Made by a program: the position numbers and the translations under genes. A DNA stretch of 64,000 nt from CAVWCQ01 sp963753545 (GTDB lineage: Bacteria > Chloroflexota > Anaerolineae > Aggregatilineales > Aggregatilineaceae): positions 3,038,001 through 3,102,000 of the forward strand of contig CAVWCQ010000008.1 of assembly GCA_963753545.1 (NCBI GenBank), in the 5' to 3' direction. Positions 27,518-37,892 of the stretch are shown piece after piece. The notes below the pieces were generated by a model. The model was given only the letters and a program-made list of their open reading frames with translations, was not told the origin of the DNA and ran no database searches. The number at the start of each line of letters is the position of its first letter. Positions within the stretch are counted from its first letter, which is position 1.

Positions 27518-30394
27518 CCGGACCGTTCATCCTACTCAGATGTATTCGCTGCAAGCAGAATTAGCCCTTGATGCTATTCTGACCGCATTGATTGTCGGGC
27601 CAGCCGGTTACGCCAGCGCTAATTGAACAGGCCGCGCAGGAACTGATGAAAGAGTATCTGGGGTTGAATGTCAGCATATCGTCACGGCAGGAGGCTGATG
27701 AAATCCTGCTGGACCTCGCTGCACTGACCGCTGGCGAGCAGCATGCCGACCTGTTTACTGACACCACCCTGACACCTTTCCTGTCATTTTGGAGTGACTG
27801 GGATGGAAGCAACCGGCCTTCGGGCCAGGGGCACCAGTTGGTCGCTGCTGTCGTTATGGAAAACGTGCGGCGAATGGCGCGCATTCTCAGCGTTCTGCGG
27901 CAAGTCGATCCGGATATCGCTGTAAGCCCTGAACTGCTGTCAGAACTGGATCGGCTGGCTCAGCGGAACCAGCGCTTTACGCAACTGTTGAATGCCATCA
28001 CTCAATTGACTCACCAACTGGAACGGCGTTATCGAGGCATTCTTCCTTTTTCCCTCGATACAACGCCTTTGCAGCGGCTTACTACGCGCTGGCATTTGCG
28101 CCGCGATCCTGCGAAAGTTCTGTGGCAGCACAATGACCGCTACGAACAGAAGATGTTTGAGCTGCGGCAAGAACGGCGCAAAACGCTCGAGTACTACTTT
28201 GCGCTGAACAAACAACTGCGCAAACAACTGTATGCCTTGATTCCTGCCATCCAGACGAATCGTACTTCCGAGCGCCTGCTGCGGGAGGTGGTGGGCTATC
28301 AGGATATTCTCCAACGCGTCGTCATAACACCCCGCATCCAGCAATCCATGATTACGGCGCGTGACCCGTTTGCAGTTGATACCAGCGTCTACAACATGCA
28401 CGAAATCAACACGGTCTCCGGAAAATATGGAAATCCGGGTATGGCTTTGGCGATGCAGATCAGCCTGTCAACCAAACCAGAGACGTTGATTTCACTCGAC
28501 AGGAAGATGCGCACCCAATTGGAGCAGGCACGGCGGGAATACCCATCGTCCGACTTGCCTTCAATCTGGCTGATCCCCCTGTTTGAAGATATTGAGGCGG
28601 TCAGAAACATACGCGGCTACCTGGATCAGGTATGGGATTATGCAACGCAAAGCCGCCAAACCGCCCAATCTCCGCAAAACCGTTTTACCGAAATGATCGC
28701 CGAGGTGTTTATTGCCGGTTCTGATTTGAGTCAGCAGGTAAGCCAGGCTACAGGTGCTTTCCTATACCAAAAGGCAAAGTACGATGTCCAGTCGTGGCTG
28801 GTTGAACACGGCACTGCGGAATCAGTGCGTATCAAAATGGGCAGCGGGGAACCAATGCAGCGCCAGGGAGGCTATTATTCGGTTGTTGCGGGCGTTCATG
28901 CCTTCCAGAACTCTGCCAACAACCAGCATCGCTTCTCCGAACACCTTCTTGCCGCCGCGCGAAAAAGTACAGCCTATGCGGTGACACCCTTGCAAGGAGT
29001 CTTCCTTGGGGGCGAATTGAGGACTTTTCAGAGTAACCTGTCGGAACAACTGCGCTTCCTGCCGGTGCGCGATTTTGTCAGTCTGTTATATCACGTGCGG
29101 GAATCGCAGCAGATCCATCGCCGCGATCTGATCCGTGCCGCCGAAACGGCTGGGGAAAGCCGTTTGGTCACGCAAAGCCGAAGCTTGCAGGAACTTGAAC
29201 GCTTGACGATCGGGACAAAAGAGGCACTTTACGAGCAGTTTTTGGAAGAATTGACCGACAGTTTCCGGCACATCCTCTATGGTCGGGAAGAAGATGTGCT
29301 CGGTATCCATATCATTTCCTATTTCATTGGGAGATCCGTTCCTCAACTGCGAGACCGCCCTACCAGCCGGCGAACGTTAGGGACAGGAGCCGAACGCGGA
29401 CAGCGCATACTCGCCAATATCGCCGAAATCATTCCTCTGGCGAAGCAAGGAAGCTTGCTGCGCGCTATTGCGCATAACCAGGCACAAACAGCCGTGCTTG
29501 GCGTCAACCAGCTTACAACCGGGTTGTTCCGCGCCCTGGAACGTTTTGCACAAAAAGCCTTCGTGCCAGCCGAACAAGAGCGCATGATAGCGGAACGCCT
29601 GTTACCGCATTTACCCGTGTACGAGATTCTGAATACCCTGCGCGTATATCAGGATCGTAAAGGGGAATTTCTGCGGACCATCGAAACAGCGTTCCCCGCA
29701 GGCAACTCGGCCTTTGTGGCCCTGCGTGAGGATAACGATGCCTTGCAGCGCTATTTGCCCCTTTTCCAACAGGAGCTTCTCCGCTGCCATGGCGTGAATG
29801 TCAATGAATTTTTCACCAATGGGGTCTTTATTCCTGATCTCCTCCCTACACTTCGGCCCGATCTCGCCGTCCTGCTGCAGAAGGACCTGTTCAATACCGA
29901 TATTGATATCCTGCTAGAACATGTATCAGGAACAATTGCGGATGATTGGCGGGCAGAGGTCAGCAGATTGCTCCAGGTGCCCCAACAGATTCACTACTGG
30001 CGCTCGATCATCTGGGATGTGTTCGGTGAATCGATCTACCAACGAGTACGAAGTTTCGCTGAACTTGCCATAGCTCTCTATTCCTTCGCCGCCACACGCT
30101 CGTTCAGTGCGACGCCTCCGACCATTCGTGGCGCTAAACTGTCTCCGATTCTTGCCGGATTTTTCCGCACCGCCCGTGCTGATGACGAGATGCGGGATTT
30201 TCTGATGCGGGGCTATCGAGTATCTAAGCTCATTCACCGATGGCAATCTTGAGATGCCCGTCAGCATCATACGAGCCATGAATGATGTCGAACGTATAGC
30301 ACATATTGAGGAAAGCGCGCTTCCTCCGGAAAAGCAGAATCTGTTCCGCCATTGTGTTCTCCAGATAGCCCGGCTGGCAGGCGAAAACGGGTAG
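27465..30394 (+). CDS. Phosphoenolpyruvate carboxylase-like protein with altered active-site loops (frameshifted ends)
   Basis: The long clean frame runs 27592-30252. By eye it follows the order of bacterial PEP carboxylase. A THPT-type motif (RTVHPTQ) lies upstream in another frame, giving a likely start at ATG 27465 and a break near 27590. Next comes FWSDWDGSNRPSG where the family has GGDRDGNP, then WLIPLFEDIEAVRN for VVPLFET, then IAGSDLSQQVSQAT for GYSDSNKDG, and MGSGEPMQRQGGY for HGRGGSVGRGG. After the stop at 30252 another frame continues to 30394, ending IARLAGENG, resembling the IAAGLRNTG terminus. Length of about 976 fits the family. Lys, His and Arg residues of the catalytic loops seem replaced, so carboxylation is doubtful. 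It would normally make oxaloacetate; here a regulatory or new role is possible. Confidence 0.6.
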
Positions 30395-30445
30395 CATCTG
30401 CTCTTGATGTCGAATTCGGTTTTGATTGGGCTTCCATTATTACTA

Positions 30446-32236
30446 TCAATGAATCGCTTCATTCTCTGCCAACCAAACCGAAAAAATGGTTCCTTGTCCT
30501 GCCTTGCCTTCACTATACACTTCAATTTGTCCCTTATGGCGGTCGATGATCTCTTTAGCAATTGCCAGACCAAGACCCGTGCCCGGTACATTAGAGGTGT
30601 ATCCTGCATTCCCTCGAAAAAAACGCTCAAAAAGATGCTTTTGCTCATCAGCAGAAATTCCTGGACCCGTGTCGCTGATGCTGAACCCCGCCCACTGCTG
30701 ATCATTTGAGACGGTTTTCGCTGAGCGAATATGCACGTGTCCTCCGCTGGGAGTATAGGCCAGTGCGTTAGTCAGCAAAATACTCAAAACTTGCTCAAGT
30801 AAACGGCTGTCGGCCTCAAGCATGATCGGTTCGGTATCGACTTCTATTGTTAACGTGATTCCTTTCGTTGCAGCCAAAGCCTCACGGTCAGCAACGAACT
30901 GTTCCAGCATCTCGTTGAGCTCGATCTGCGTAAGCGTAAACTTCTCCCGACCCTGATCCAGACGCGAGAGCATCAACAGCGCCTCGATAAGACTTTCAAG
31001 GCGATCTGTTTCCCGCTGCAAAATTGCTGAATAGTGTTCGTATTTGTCGGGGCGTTTGTTCATCAGCTCGTGATACAGCTTCATATTCGTGATAGGTGTG
31101 CGGAGTTCATGCGAAACATTTGATACAAATTCATCCTTCGCCCGGCTGAGAATCTGAAGACGAGCATTGGCCGCCTGCAACTCTGCCGTTCGCTTCACGA
31201 CACGTTCTTCAAGTTCGGTTGCATGATGCTGTATCTGCTCATGCAACCGCGACTGCCGGACAGCAATGGCTAGTTGATTGGCTACGTCGCACACTGTCTC
31301 AACCTGTATTTCTCCAAATGTTTCCTGGTTGTCTGCGACCAGCGTTAGCACACCGACTAACTCCTGCTGGAACATAAGGGGCACATTGAGAATAGATTGG
31401 GTGCCTATTGTAGTCACACCATAAGCAATTTGGGTGCTATTCTCAATGAGAGTTGATGCATCCTGCCATAGCAAAAGCTCTGCCTCTTGCCCTAGGTCCA
31501 TTGGCGGGAAGTGTTCGTCTTTCTGGAGTAAACGTGAGTCCTGACCATCGTTGACCCAGATCTGAACTTCCTGCGTGTCCTTGTTGATTAAGACAACACT
31601 GGCCAATTGGCAGGTCACCAGTCTGTGAAAATGATGCAGCGCCTCCTGAACAACGCCTTGGGAAGACTGTGTTTCTAAAATAATTCGATCCAATTCTCGA
31701 AGAATATTTAATCGTTCAGTGTACTGCCGAAGTGATTTCTCAATCTGCATACGATCCCTTATTTCCAGTACAAGCTGCTGATTGGTACTAGCTAGTTCAG
31801 CTGTACGCTCTTCAACCAATTTCTCCAGGCGTTCCCGATACATAGCAAGTTCATTTTCGGCATGGCGGCGAGCAATCGTATTTTCAATAACAATAGGCAG
31901 GGTTTTTAAATAGCTGCCCTGAATATCTTTGACCAGATAATCGAGCGCGCCCGCTTTCATAGCCTTGACTGCAATATCTTCGTCGCCTCTCCCTGTGATA
32001 ATAATGACAGGTGTGCCTTTAGTCTCTTCAATCAAATCAAATGCTGTATTGTTTCCGATCAAATAATCCACAAGTGCAATGTCAAAAGACTGTTCTTCCA
32101 GAGCTGCTTTGGCCTCTGGCACCGATTCGGCGAATACCACATCGTACGATAGCTTTTCGTGATCGATAAAACGCTTAAAGGCCATTTGATCAACCACATC
32201 ATCCTCTACTATTAAGACCCTGACCCTGTTTTCCAT
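30446..32236 (-). CDS. Receiver-GAF-histidine kinase hybrid
   Basis: A 596-residue soluble kinase. Order: receiver (1-120, phospho-acceptor Asp57 in ALVDYLIG, Lys103), coiled coil (125-175), GAF domain (about 180-330), second coiled coil, HisKA with His376 in VSHELRTPITN, and HATPase with LLTNALAYTPSGG, DTGPGIS and GTGLGLAIA. An N-terminal receiver feeding a kinase output is typical of phosphorelays. It is the third gene of a minus-strand operon, 3 nt after the single receiver gene, so it probably receives the signal that starts at the LacI-domain kinase (32628-35231). It has no membrane segment. It converges on the PEP-carboxylase-like gene. Confidence 0.92.
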   Translation of the reverse strand: MENRVRVLIVEDDVVDQMAFKRFIDHEKLSYDVVFAESVPEAKAALEEQSFDIALVDYLIGNNTAFDLIEETKGTPVIIITGRGDEDIAVKAMKAGALDYLVKDIQGSYLKTLPIVIENTIARRHAENELAMYRERLEKLVEERTAELASTNQQLVLEIRDRMQIEKSLRQYTERLNILRELDRIILETQSSQGVVQEALHHFHRLVTCQLASVVLINKDTQEVQIWVNDGQDSRLLQKDEHFPPMDLGQEAELLLWQDASTLIENSTQIAYGVTTIGTQSILNVPLMFQQELVGVLTLVADNQETFGEIQVETVCDVANQLAIAVRQSRLHEQIQHHATELEERVVKRTAELQAANARLQILSRAKDEFVSNVSHELRTPITNMKLYHELMNKRPDKYEHYSAILQRETDRLESLIEALLMLSRLDQGREKFTLTQIELNEMLEQFVADREALAATKGITLTIEVDTEPIMLEADSRLLEQVLSILLTNALAYTPSGGHVHIRSAKTVSNDQQWAGFSISDTGPGISADEQKHLFERFFRGNAGYTSNVPGTGLGLAIAKEIIDRHKGQIEVYSEGKAGQGTIFSVWLAENEAIH

Positions 32237-32239
32237 TCC

Positions 32240-32659
32240 CTAAACTCCCGGCGGTAATTCGCACAAGGTCCAATAGATGTCAATCACTCGAACTGCCTCA
32301 ACAAATTTAAGATAATTTACAGGTTTGACAATATAGCCAGCTACACATAGATCATAGGCATCGATTCTGTCGCGGTCTTCGCTTGATGTTGTCAGGACGA
32401 CAACAGGTATCTTTTTGAGCGTTTCATCATGCTTTACAACCCTCAAAAACTCGATACCGCCCATACGAGGCATATTTAAGTCGAGCAAGATTAGACCAGG
32501 CAGTTTATTTTCGGGATTTCTTAGATATTCCAGAGCTAATTCCCCATCTTCGGCAATATCTAAGAGATTTAACACTTTGATATCCGCCAGGGCGCGTTTG
32601 ACCGTCATGACATCTATCTCATCGTCCTCAACCAAAAGAATGGTCTTGTTTTCCCGCAT
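32240..32659 (-). CDS. Single-domain response regulator, Rcp1-like
   Basis: Receiver of about 139 residues. ILLVEDDEID, the phospho-acceptor in LILLDLNMPRMGG, VLTTSSEDRD and IVKPVNY are as in Rcp1-type regulators that partner phytochrome-type kinases. I chose ATG 32659 because a GGAGG lies about 6 nt upstream; an upstream in-frame start at 32710 would run far into the kinase gene. The gene overlaps the 3' end of the kinase at 32628-35231 by 32 nt, indicating coupled translation and a cognate pair. Confidence 0.9.
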   Translation of the reverse strand: MRENKTILLVEDDEIDVMTVKRALADIKVLNLLDIAEDGELALEYLRNPENKLPGLILLDLNMPRMGGIEFLRVVKHDETLKKIPVVVLTTSSEDRDRIDAYDLCVAGYIVKPVNYLKFVEAVRVIDIYWTLCELPPGV

Positions 32660-35231
32660 CATTTCCCTCCGTCTCTGGTAAAGTAAAGAAAAACGTGCTT
32701 CCCTGGCCAACCGTGGATTCGACCCAGACTTGGCCGCCCCACCGCTCTACAATTTTCCTGACCAGTGCCAAGCCAATACCTGTACCCTCAGCCTTATTGA
32801 ATGAGATTAACGTTTGGAAAATCTGAAAGATTTTCTCGTGATACTTCGCGTCAATACCTGGTCCATTATCGGAGACATTAAAACACCATTGTTGTGCTTC
32901 CTTCTCGCAACCGATCCGTACCCATCCCTCATCTTTATCCATGAACTTGATACTATTTCCAATTAGATTTTGAAATACCTGCTCAACCCTGGTCCTGTCA
33001 CCAATTACTGTGGGCAGAATGGTATCCACGCTCACCTTAATATGAGAAGGCGGAGCTATCCCATCGATAATGTCCTGCACAAGCTGGTTGAGGTCGATCC
33101 TGTCTTTCTGTTCTTTCACACGCCCAATTCTAGAATACTGCAAAATTCCATCAATAAGATCGTGCATTCTTTGCGTTCTTTTTGTCAGCAGGTCGAGCAT
33201 CTGATGACCGTTGTCATCAAAAGCGTCCGCATAGTCTGTACCAAGCCAGCTAGCCAGTTGGGTGATTCCTCGCAAGGGAGCTTTTAAGTCATGAGAAACG
33301 ACATAGGCGAAGGATTCGAGTTCCAGGTTCGATGCTCTAAGCTGGGCCGTGCGTTCAACAACCCGTTGCTCCAGTTCATCATTTAGTCTGTGAATTTCGG
33401 CTTCGGCTTGCTGCCGTTCAATAACTTCTCTCTGCAGTTGCGCAACGGTCTGCGTCAGATCTTCAGTCCGCTCGGTAACTCGCCGTTCAAGCTGTGCGGC
33501 ATGATCCTGTATCTGCCGAAGGAGCCGCGAACCTTGCAGGGCGCTGCTTACCTGTGCACGGATGCTCTCGTAGACTGCGCCCTCGGTTGGGCCAGCTTCA
33601 AGTACTAAGATGCCTAGCTGATCGTCTCCAAAGTAGAGGGGTTCTACGACAATAGGAGTAGCTAGCCGTGAAGACGGTAAAGATTCAGGGATCAGTTGTG
33701 GGGTCGGAAAACGTAACCCCTCAGGCAACAGGTCATAGCGATGTCCATTTTCATAGGCAATAATCAAGTGAGACGACGTTTCTGGTCGTTGTGGATCGTC
33801 GTATAGCGATAGATAAAAATTCCGAAAGCCAAGTTCAGGAAGTCGATCATAAAGTGTATTTGCAAGTAATTGACTTCCAAATGAAGTAATCAGTGCTTCT
33901 GACGTGCGCCGTAATTGTTCGATCTGCTGATCGACCTCAAGCCTTTGCCTGACGTGTGCTCGCTGGTGGATTTCTGTCACCAGTACTCGCGCCTGATCGA
34001 ATAACGTCTCGATTTCTAAACTCAGCGTACCGCCAGAAAGCGACAATGCGTAATTTCTAAGTGCAGATATCGCGCTTTGCCAGGCCATTGTGTCGAAGTC
34101 CAATGCCAGGGACTGTATGAGATATTGCCTTAGAACGAAAAGGAATTGCGGCGATGTTGTTGATTTGAGATCACGTCGAAGGATATTGACCAGGTCTTTC
34201 AACTGATTTATTGGGATATCGAGATCGCGTACCATGATCATCAAATCATCCGGAAGCTCATCAAGAGGTGAGTTTGTTGTGTCTTGAATCCGTTCCGAAC
34301 TGCCCATATTGATAATGGTCGACAACGATAAGGATTTCGCAGCACACCCGCATGATTCGCGCACGATCAAATGGGCAGGTATCAGTACATGGGGCAGCAC
34401 GCTTCGCCCATTCAGCAAGGCCAGCAACTCTTCTGTGGCCTGATATCCTAACTCATAGAACGGTTGTCGAACGGTGGTTAATGGCGGAGCGCTAGCCTGA
34501 CCATCAGCCACGTCGTCAAAGCCCACCACGGCAACGTCTTCAGGTACTCGCAAACCACGCGCTTCAATGGCTTTAATAGCAGCAAGCGCCATATAATCCG
34601 AAGCTGTTACAACAGCATCGGGTTTCCGATCAGAACTCTGAAACCACCGTCTTATGGCCGCATCCGCTTCATTGGCTGCGGTCTGTAGCTCGAATAACGC
34701 TTCCGCTATAAAGTCGGGATTGGGGTGAAGGTTGTAGGCGTGCAAGGTCTCAACGTAACTTCGATAACGTTCATCTGCGTCAGGGTGGCCAACTGGCCCG
34801 CGAATAACGGCTATGTTCTGACGGCCATGAACCTCGATGAGATGCTCAATGGCAGCACGCACACCCTGATAATTATCAATAGATAGATTGGGGTATTTCT
34901 CCAGTTCGCTTCCAATTGTTACGATAGGTAGATCTGCATAACGATCAAAAAAGTACTTGCTCTGGGTTATACCGACGCCTTCCACTATTCCAGCGTACCA
35001 GATCAGCAGCCCATCTGTATACTTAGAGTCTACAAGATCAAAGAGCACCTTGGTATGAGGATCAAACGGAGGGGAAGAACTCAAACTAATCGTTGGATAA
35101 TATACCAGCCGAGCGTTGTGCTCCTGGGCAGCTTTCATGGCACCCTGCCACAGTTGGTTCTGCATACCTGTGACCAATCCAGTACCCAAAAGTCCCAGCG
35201 TTGTCTGCTTTGTTCCTTGTTTTGCTGCCAT
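32628..35231 (-). CDS. Soluble histidine kinase with LacI-type sugar-binding sensor domain
   Basis: An 867-residue kinase whose first 300 residues are a LacI effector domain without DNA-binding helices: TLGLLGTGLVTGMQNQLWQG, VTASDYMALAAIKAIEARG, VPEDVAVVGFDDV, PPLTTVRQPFYELG and IVRESCGC. A helical region and a GAF-like region (about 430-570) follow, then coiled coil and HisKA with His647 in VVSHDLKAPLRGI (phytochrome-kinase type), and HATPase with NLIGNSIKF, DNGPGID and GTGIGLALV. No membrane segment or signal peptide, so it would sense an intracellular sugar or metabolite. First gene of an operon with a receiver and a receiver-GAF kinase. Domain composition is clear, ligand unknown. Confidence 0.92.
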   Translation of the reverse strand: MAAKQGTKQTTLGLLGTGLVTGMQNQLWQGAMKAAQEHNARLVYYPTISLSSSPPFDPHTKVLFDLVDSKYTDGLLIWYAGIVEGVGITQSKYFFDRYADLPIVTIGSELEKYPNLSIDNYQGVRAAIEHLIEVHGRQNIAVIRGPVGHPDADERYRSYVETLHAYNLHPNPDFIAEALFELQTAANEADAAIRRWFQSSDRKPDAVVTASDYMALAAIKAIEARGLRVPEDVAVVGFDDVADGQASAPPLTTVRQPFYELGYQATEELLALLNGRSVLPHVLIPAHLIVRESCGCAAKSLSLSTIINMGSSERIQDTTNSPLDELPDDLMIMVRDLDIPINQLKDLVNILRRDLKSTTSPQFLFVLRQYLIQSLALDFDTMAWQSAISALRNYALSLSGGTLSLEIETLFDQARVLVTEIHQRAHVRQRLEVDQQIEQLRRTSEALITSFGSQLLANTLYDRLPELGFRNFYLSLYDDPQRPETSSHLIIAYENGHRYDLLPEGLRFPTPQLIPESLPSSRLATPIVVEPLYFGDDQLGILVLEAGPTEGAVYESIRAQVSSALQGSRLLRQIQDHAAQLERRVTERTEDLTQTVAQLQREVIERQQAEAEIHRLNDELEQRVVERTAQLRASNLELESFAYVVSHDLKAPLRGITQLASWLGTDYADAFDDNGHQMLDLLTKRTQRMHDLIDGILQYSRIGRVKEQKDRIDLNQLVQDIIDGIAPPSHIKVSVDTILPTVIGDRTRVEQVFQNLIGNSIKFMDKDEGWVRIGCEKEAQQWCFNVSDNGPGIDAKYHEKIFQIFQTLISFNKAEGTGIGLALVRKIVERWGGQVWVESTVGQGSTFFFTLPETEGNDAGKQDHSFG

Positions 35232-35559
35232 GTGCTGCCTCGTAGGGCCGGAAAACAGGTATCGCTCCTGGCAAAATCATACATCCTTCCTCAATTAGGG
35301 GAAACCAGTCCAGATGAGACAGATATCCTGACAGCCTCATGATGTTACTACTCTCAATGACACGTTCGAGTTACATTCGACCATCCTGCCAGTTTTGACC
35401 TGATCGTCTGTAATACCCGCGATCCACGTCCAGGACTATAATACAATGGCTCCGGTCGGTCTGCGCTATGTCGCTGAGTTAGGGAGCGAAAAATTTGTAT
35501 CAAAGATGTGGAGTCGTTTATTCTGGAACGTTTAGCGATGGAAAGTGCTGAGTTCTGAC
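35232..35559. other. Divergent intergenic region
   Basis: 328 bp between the LacI-domain kinase operon and the hydrolase gene. It should hold both promoters, but I see no convincing operator, hairpin or gene. Confidence 0.4.
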
Positions 35560-36717
35560 ATGGCGAAACCAGAAGGCAAGCTTCACTATCAAGACCTGGG
35601 CATTTTTAGCGGCTGGGTGGAGGAGGCTCGAAAGCAGAAGCAGCTTTTCCCATTTGCCGAACCCGGCCCGGAGACACAGCGCATCCTTCGTGAGGTACTT
35701 GGATTTTCGTCTGGCCCTGAAATGCCGCTGGATGCCCAGATTGATCGGTCCTGGGAATGCAATGGCCTTGTTGGTGAATCGATCTCATGGTCGGTTGGTT
35801 ATGGTCCGCGCACGCAAGCCTGGTTATTAAAACCGGCGGGCGCGAGCGGCCCTCTACCGGGTGTTGTAGCACTGCACGATCATGGCGGATTTAAGGTTCT
35901 GGGTAAAGAAAAAATCGCTGCTGGGCCTGAAGACGTACCTCCCTATGTCCAAAACTGGTGGCAAAAGCTCTACGGCGGACAAGCCTTTGCCGATGCGCTT
36001 GCCCATGAGGGGTTTGCCGTCCTCATTCCAGATACGTTTCTGTGGGGCAGTCGCAGATTTGAACAAAAGCATATGCCGCCCTGGACAGAGGAAGCCTTCT
36101 CCGGCCTGAAAAACAGTTCCTGGCTAGACATGGACATTCCATACGAGGTTGGGCTGTACAATTTTTCCGCTGCTCAGCACGAACACCAGATTGAGAAGTA
36201 CTGCCACATTCTGGGAACGACTTTGGCTGGAGTGGTGAGCCACGAGGATCGCGTTGCTGTCAACTATTTGCGCGGACGAAGCGATGTGAATGCAGAACGG
36301 ATTGGATGCATTGGCCTTTCTGGCGGAGGCGCACGCGCTGCCCTGCTGCAAGCCACTCACGATCACATTCGTGCAGCCGTCATTGTGGGGATGATGGCTT
36401 CATACGAATATCTCCTGGACAAATACGTGATGCCGCACACCTGGATGCTTTTCCCTGCTGGTTGGTCTCAATATGGCGATTGGCCCGATCTGGCAGCGTG
36501 CCGGACTCCGTCGCCCTTGTTGGTGCAGTATAACACGGACGATGAACTCTTTTCCCGCGAGGCAATGATTGCTGCGGATCAGAGACTTGCCACTCATTAC
36601 CGGAATACAGATGATGCATACCAGGGCGAATTCTATCCTGGGCCGCACAAGTTCGATCTGGACATGCAGCAATCTGCATTTGCCTGGTTAAAACGGCAGT
36701 TATCGCAGAAAGTGTGA
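35560..36717 (+). CDS. Alpha/beta hydrolase, dienelactone hydrolase/acetyl esterase-like
   Basis: Serine hydrolase of about 385 residues. The nucleophile Ser sits in IGLSGGGARA, an acid in LLVQYNTDDELFS and the His in PGPHKFD near the C-terminus, giving a complete triad in normal order. GVVALHDHGGFKVLGKE carries the oxyanion region. No signal peptide is seen, so it is probably cytoplasmic. I prefer ATG 35560 (MAKPEGKL) over GTG 35545 because no ribosome-binding site supports either and ATG is commoner. The family includes carbohydrate acetyl esterases, fitting the polysaccharide theme, but the substrate cannot be told. Confidence 0.85.
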   Translation: MAKPEGKLHYQDLGIFSGWVEEARKQKQLFPFAEPGPETQRILREVLGFSSGPEMPLDAQIDRSWECNGLVGESISWSVGYGPRTQAWLLKPAGASGPLPGVVALHDHGGFKVLGKEKIAAGPEDVPPYVQNWWQKLYGGQAFADALAHEGFAVLIPDTFLWGSRRFEQKHMPPWTEEAFSGLKNSSWLDMDIPYEVGLYNFSAAQHEHQIEKYCHILGTTLAGVVSHEDRVAVNYLRGRSDVNAERIGCIGLSGGGARAALLQATHDHIRAAVIVGMMASYEYLLDKYVMPHTWMLFPAGWSQYGDWPDLAACRTPSPLLVQYNTDDELFSREAMIAADQRLATHYRNTDDAYQGEFYPGPHKFDLDMQQSAFAWLKRQLSQKV

Positions 36718-36739
36718 GAAATATCCGGCACTAGAGGCT

Positions 36740-37065
36740 GTTATGCACTTTCGATGAGGGCGAAATTTCAACAAATTGATCAGAAGTGGAGCCTTAAATG
36801 TCAAAAGGTAGGGAAAAAAGAAGCATTTGGGCCATTTCTGATCAACTTTCATTATTTGCGATGATATTACAGCAGGCGGAAATTCTTATAAGTTACTCAC
36901 TATTCGGTCTTTTTTTCTCGTAGCAAGCAGCGACCCTATGTTTTTTGAGAGGGTGTTCAAACCATTTCCTAACATTGGTCTATCAGGCACCAAATAGTAT
37001 GGGCAACCTGATATCAGTATAGCACGTATGTTCTAATTCGTCAATATCGGGACGAAATAAGTGCA
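36740..37065. repeat. 326-bp dispersed repeat, copy 2
   Basis: Direct repeat of 1746-2071, same length. Left tip GTTATGCACTT and complement of the right tip GCTATGCACTT form short inverted repeats, clearer here than in copy 1. It fills most of the gap between the hydrolase and DinB genes, which holds no other gene. Confidence 0.8.
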
Positions 37066-37169
37066 TAGCTAATTGCTCGCGCTGCGATAGCTCTTGAGGC
37101 CCTGTTTCCATAAGTACCGGACGACAAAAAGCAAGGCCAGCGGAGGTCATATGAGATTCTAGTTACCGC

Positions 37170-37706
37170 TTATACCGATAACTTTGCCAGATAATCCTCG
37201 CGCAGGCTCTCCATGTGATGTTCCACATGCCCGGCCATAATATAGAGCAGCGCCCGAACGCTCACCCCAAATCCGATCACAGTACCCTGGCGCTGGTATA
37301 CCTCACTTGAAAGACCATTGAAGGCGAGAAGATTAGCGCGGCGGAGCAGTGCGAATTCTTCCAGCAGGTCAGACAGAGTGCGTTCGCCAAAATTCGCCGC
37401 ACGAACATAATCATCCTGTTCGAATCCCGGCAGCGGTGTCTGATCGCCACGCGAAATCCGCAGCGTGCGGTATGCAAAAACCCGTTCAGCATCATTGATA
37501 TGCCCTACAACTTCTTTGATACTCCACTCGGCAGGGCCAGGACGAAAATCAGCTTGTCCAACAGATAATTTCGCCAATAATGCGGGCAGAGTGTCGAGCT
37601 GTTGGGTGAGCACCTCGAAAATGTCGCCGTCCGGCACGCGCTGGATGTACCCCGCGTAATACGGTGCATATTCATTTTCGCCGGGACGATCTACGTTGGG
37701 AAACAT
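37170..37706 (-). CDS. DinB-family four-helix protein
   Basis: A 178-residue member of the DinB/YfiT superfamily, metal-binding four-helix bundles. Typical features are PGPAEWSIKEVVGHINDAERVFAYR with the first metal His, and LLYIMAGHVEHHMESLRE near the C-terminus with the other His residues. Members include thiol transferases and many proteins of unknown role. It is a single gene, convergent with the hydrolase across the repeat. The precise function cannot be told. Confidence 0.88.
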   Translation of the reverse strand: MFPNVDRPGENEYAPYYAGYIQRVPDGDIFEVLTQQLDTLPALLAKLSVGQADFRPGPAEWSIKEVVGHINDAERVFAYRTLRISRGDQTPLPGFEQDDYVRAANFGERTLSDLLEEFALLRRANLLAFNGLSSEVYQRQGTVIGFGVSVRALLYIMAGHVEHHMESLREDYLAKLSV

Positions 37707-37892
37707 GGCAAAGCCCTTTCTCTCCGTTTATGAGGTCGAAAACCAATTCGCAAAAAGCTTACTTCGCTTTAGATATTCCAATGTGCTCCTCACCTGGCCC
37801 ATATTGGTTGATTGGGCCAATTGGCGGGTGGTTCTTTCACGGCAAACGGCGTAAACTAGAGCGAGATGGTAAGTGGGAGTCAAAGTCGTTAA

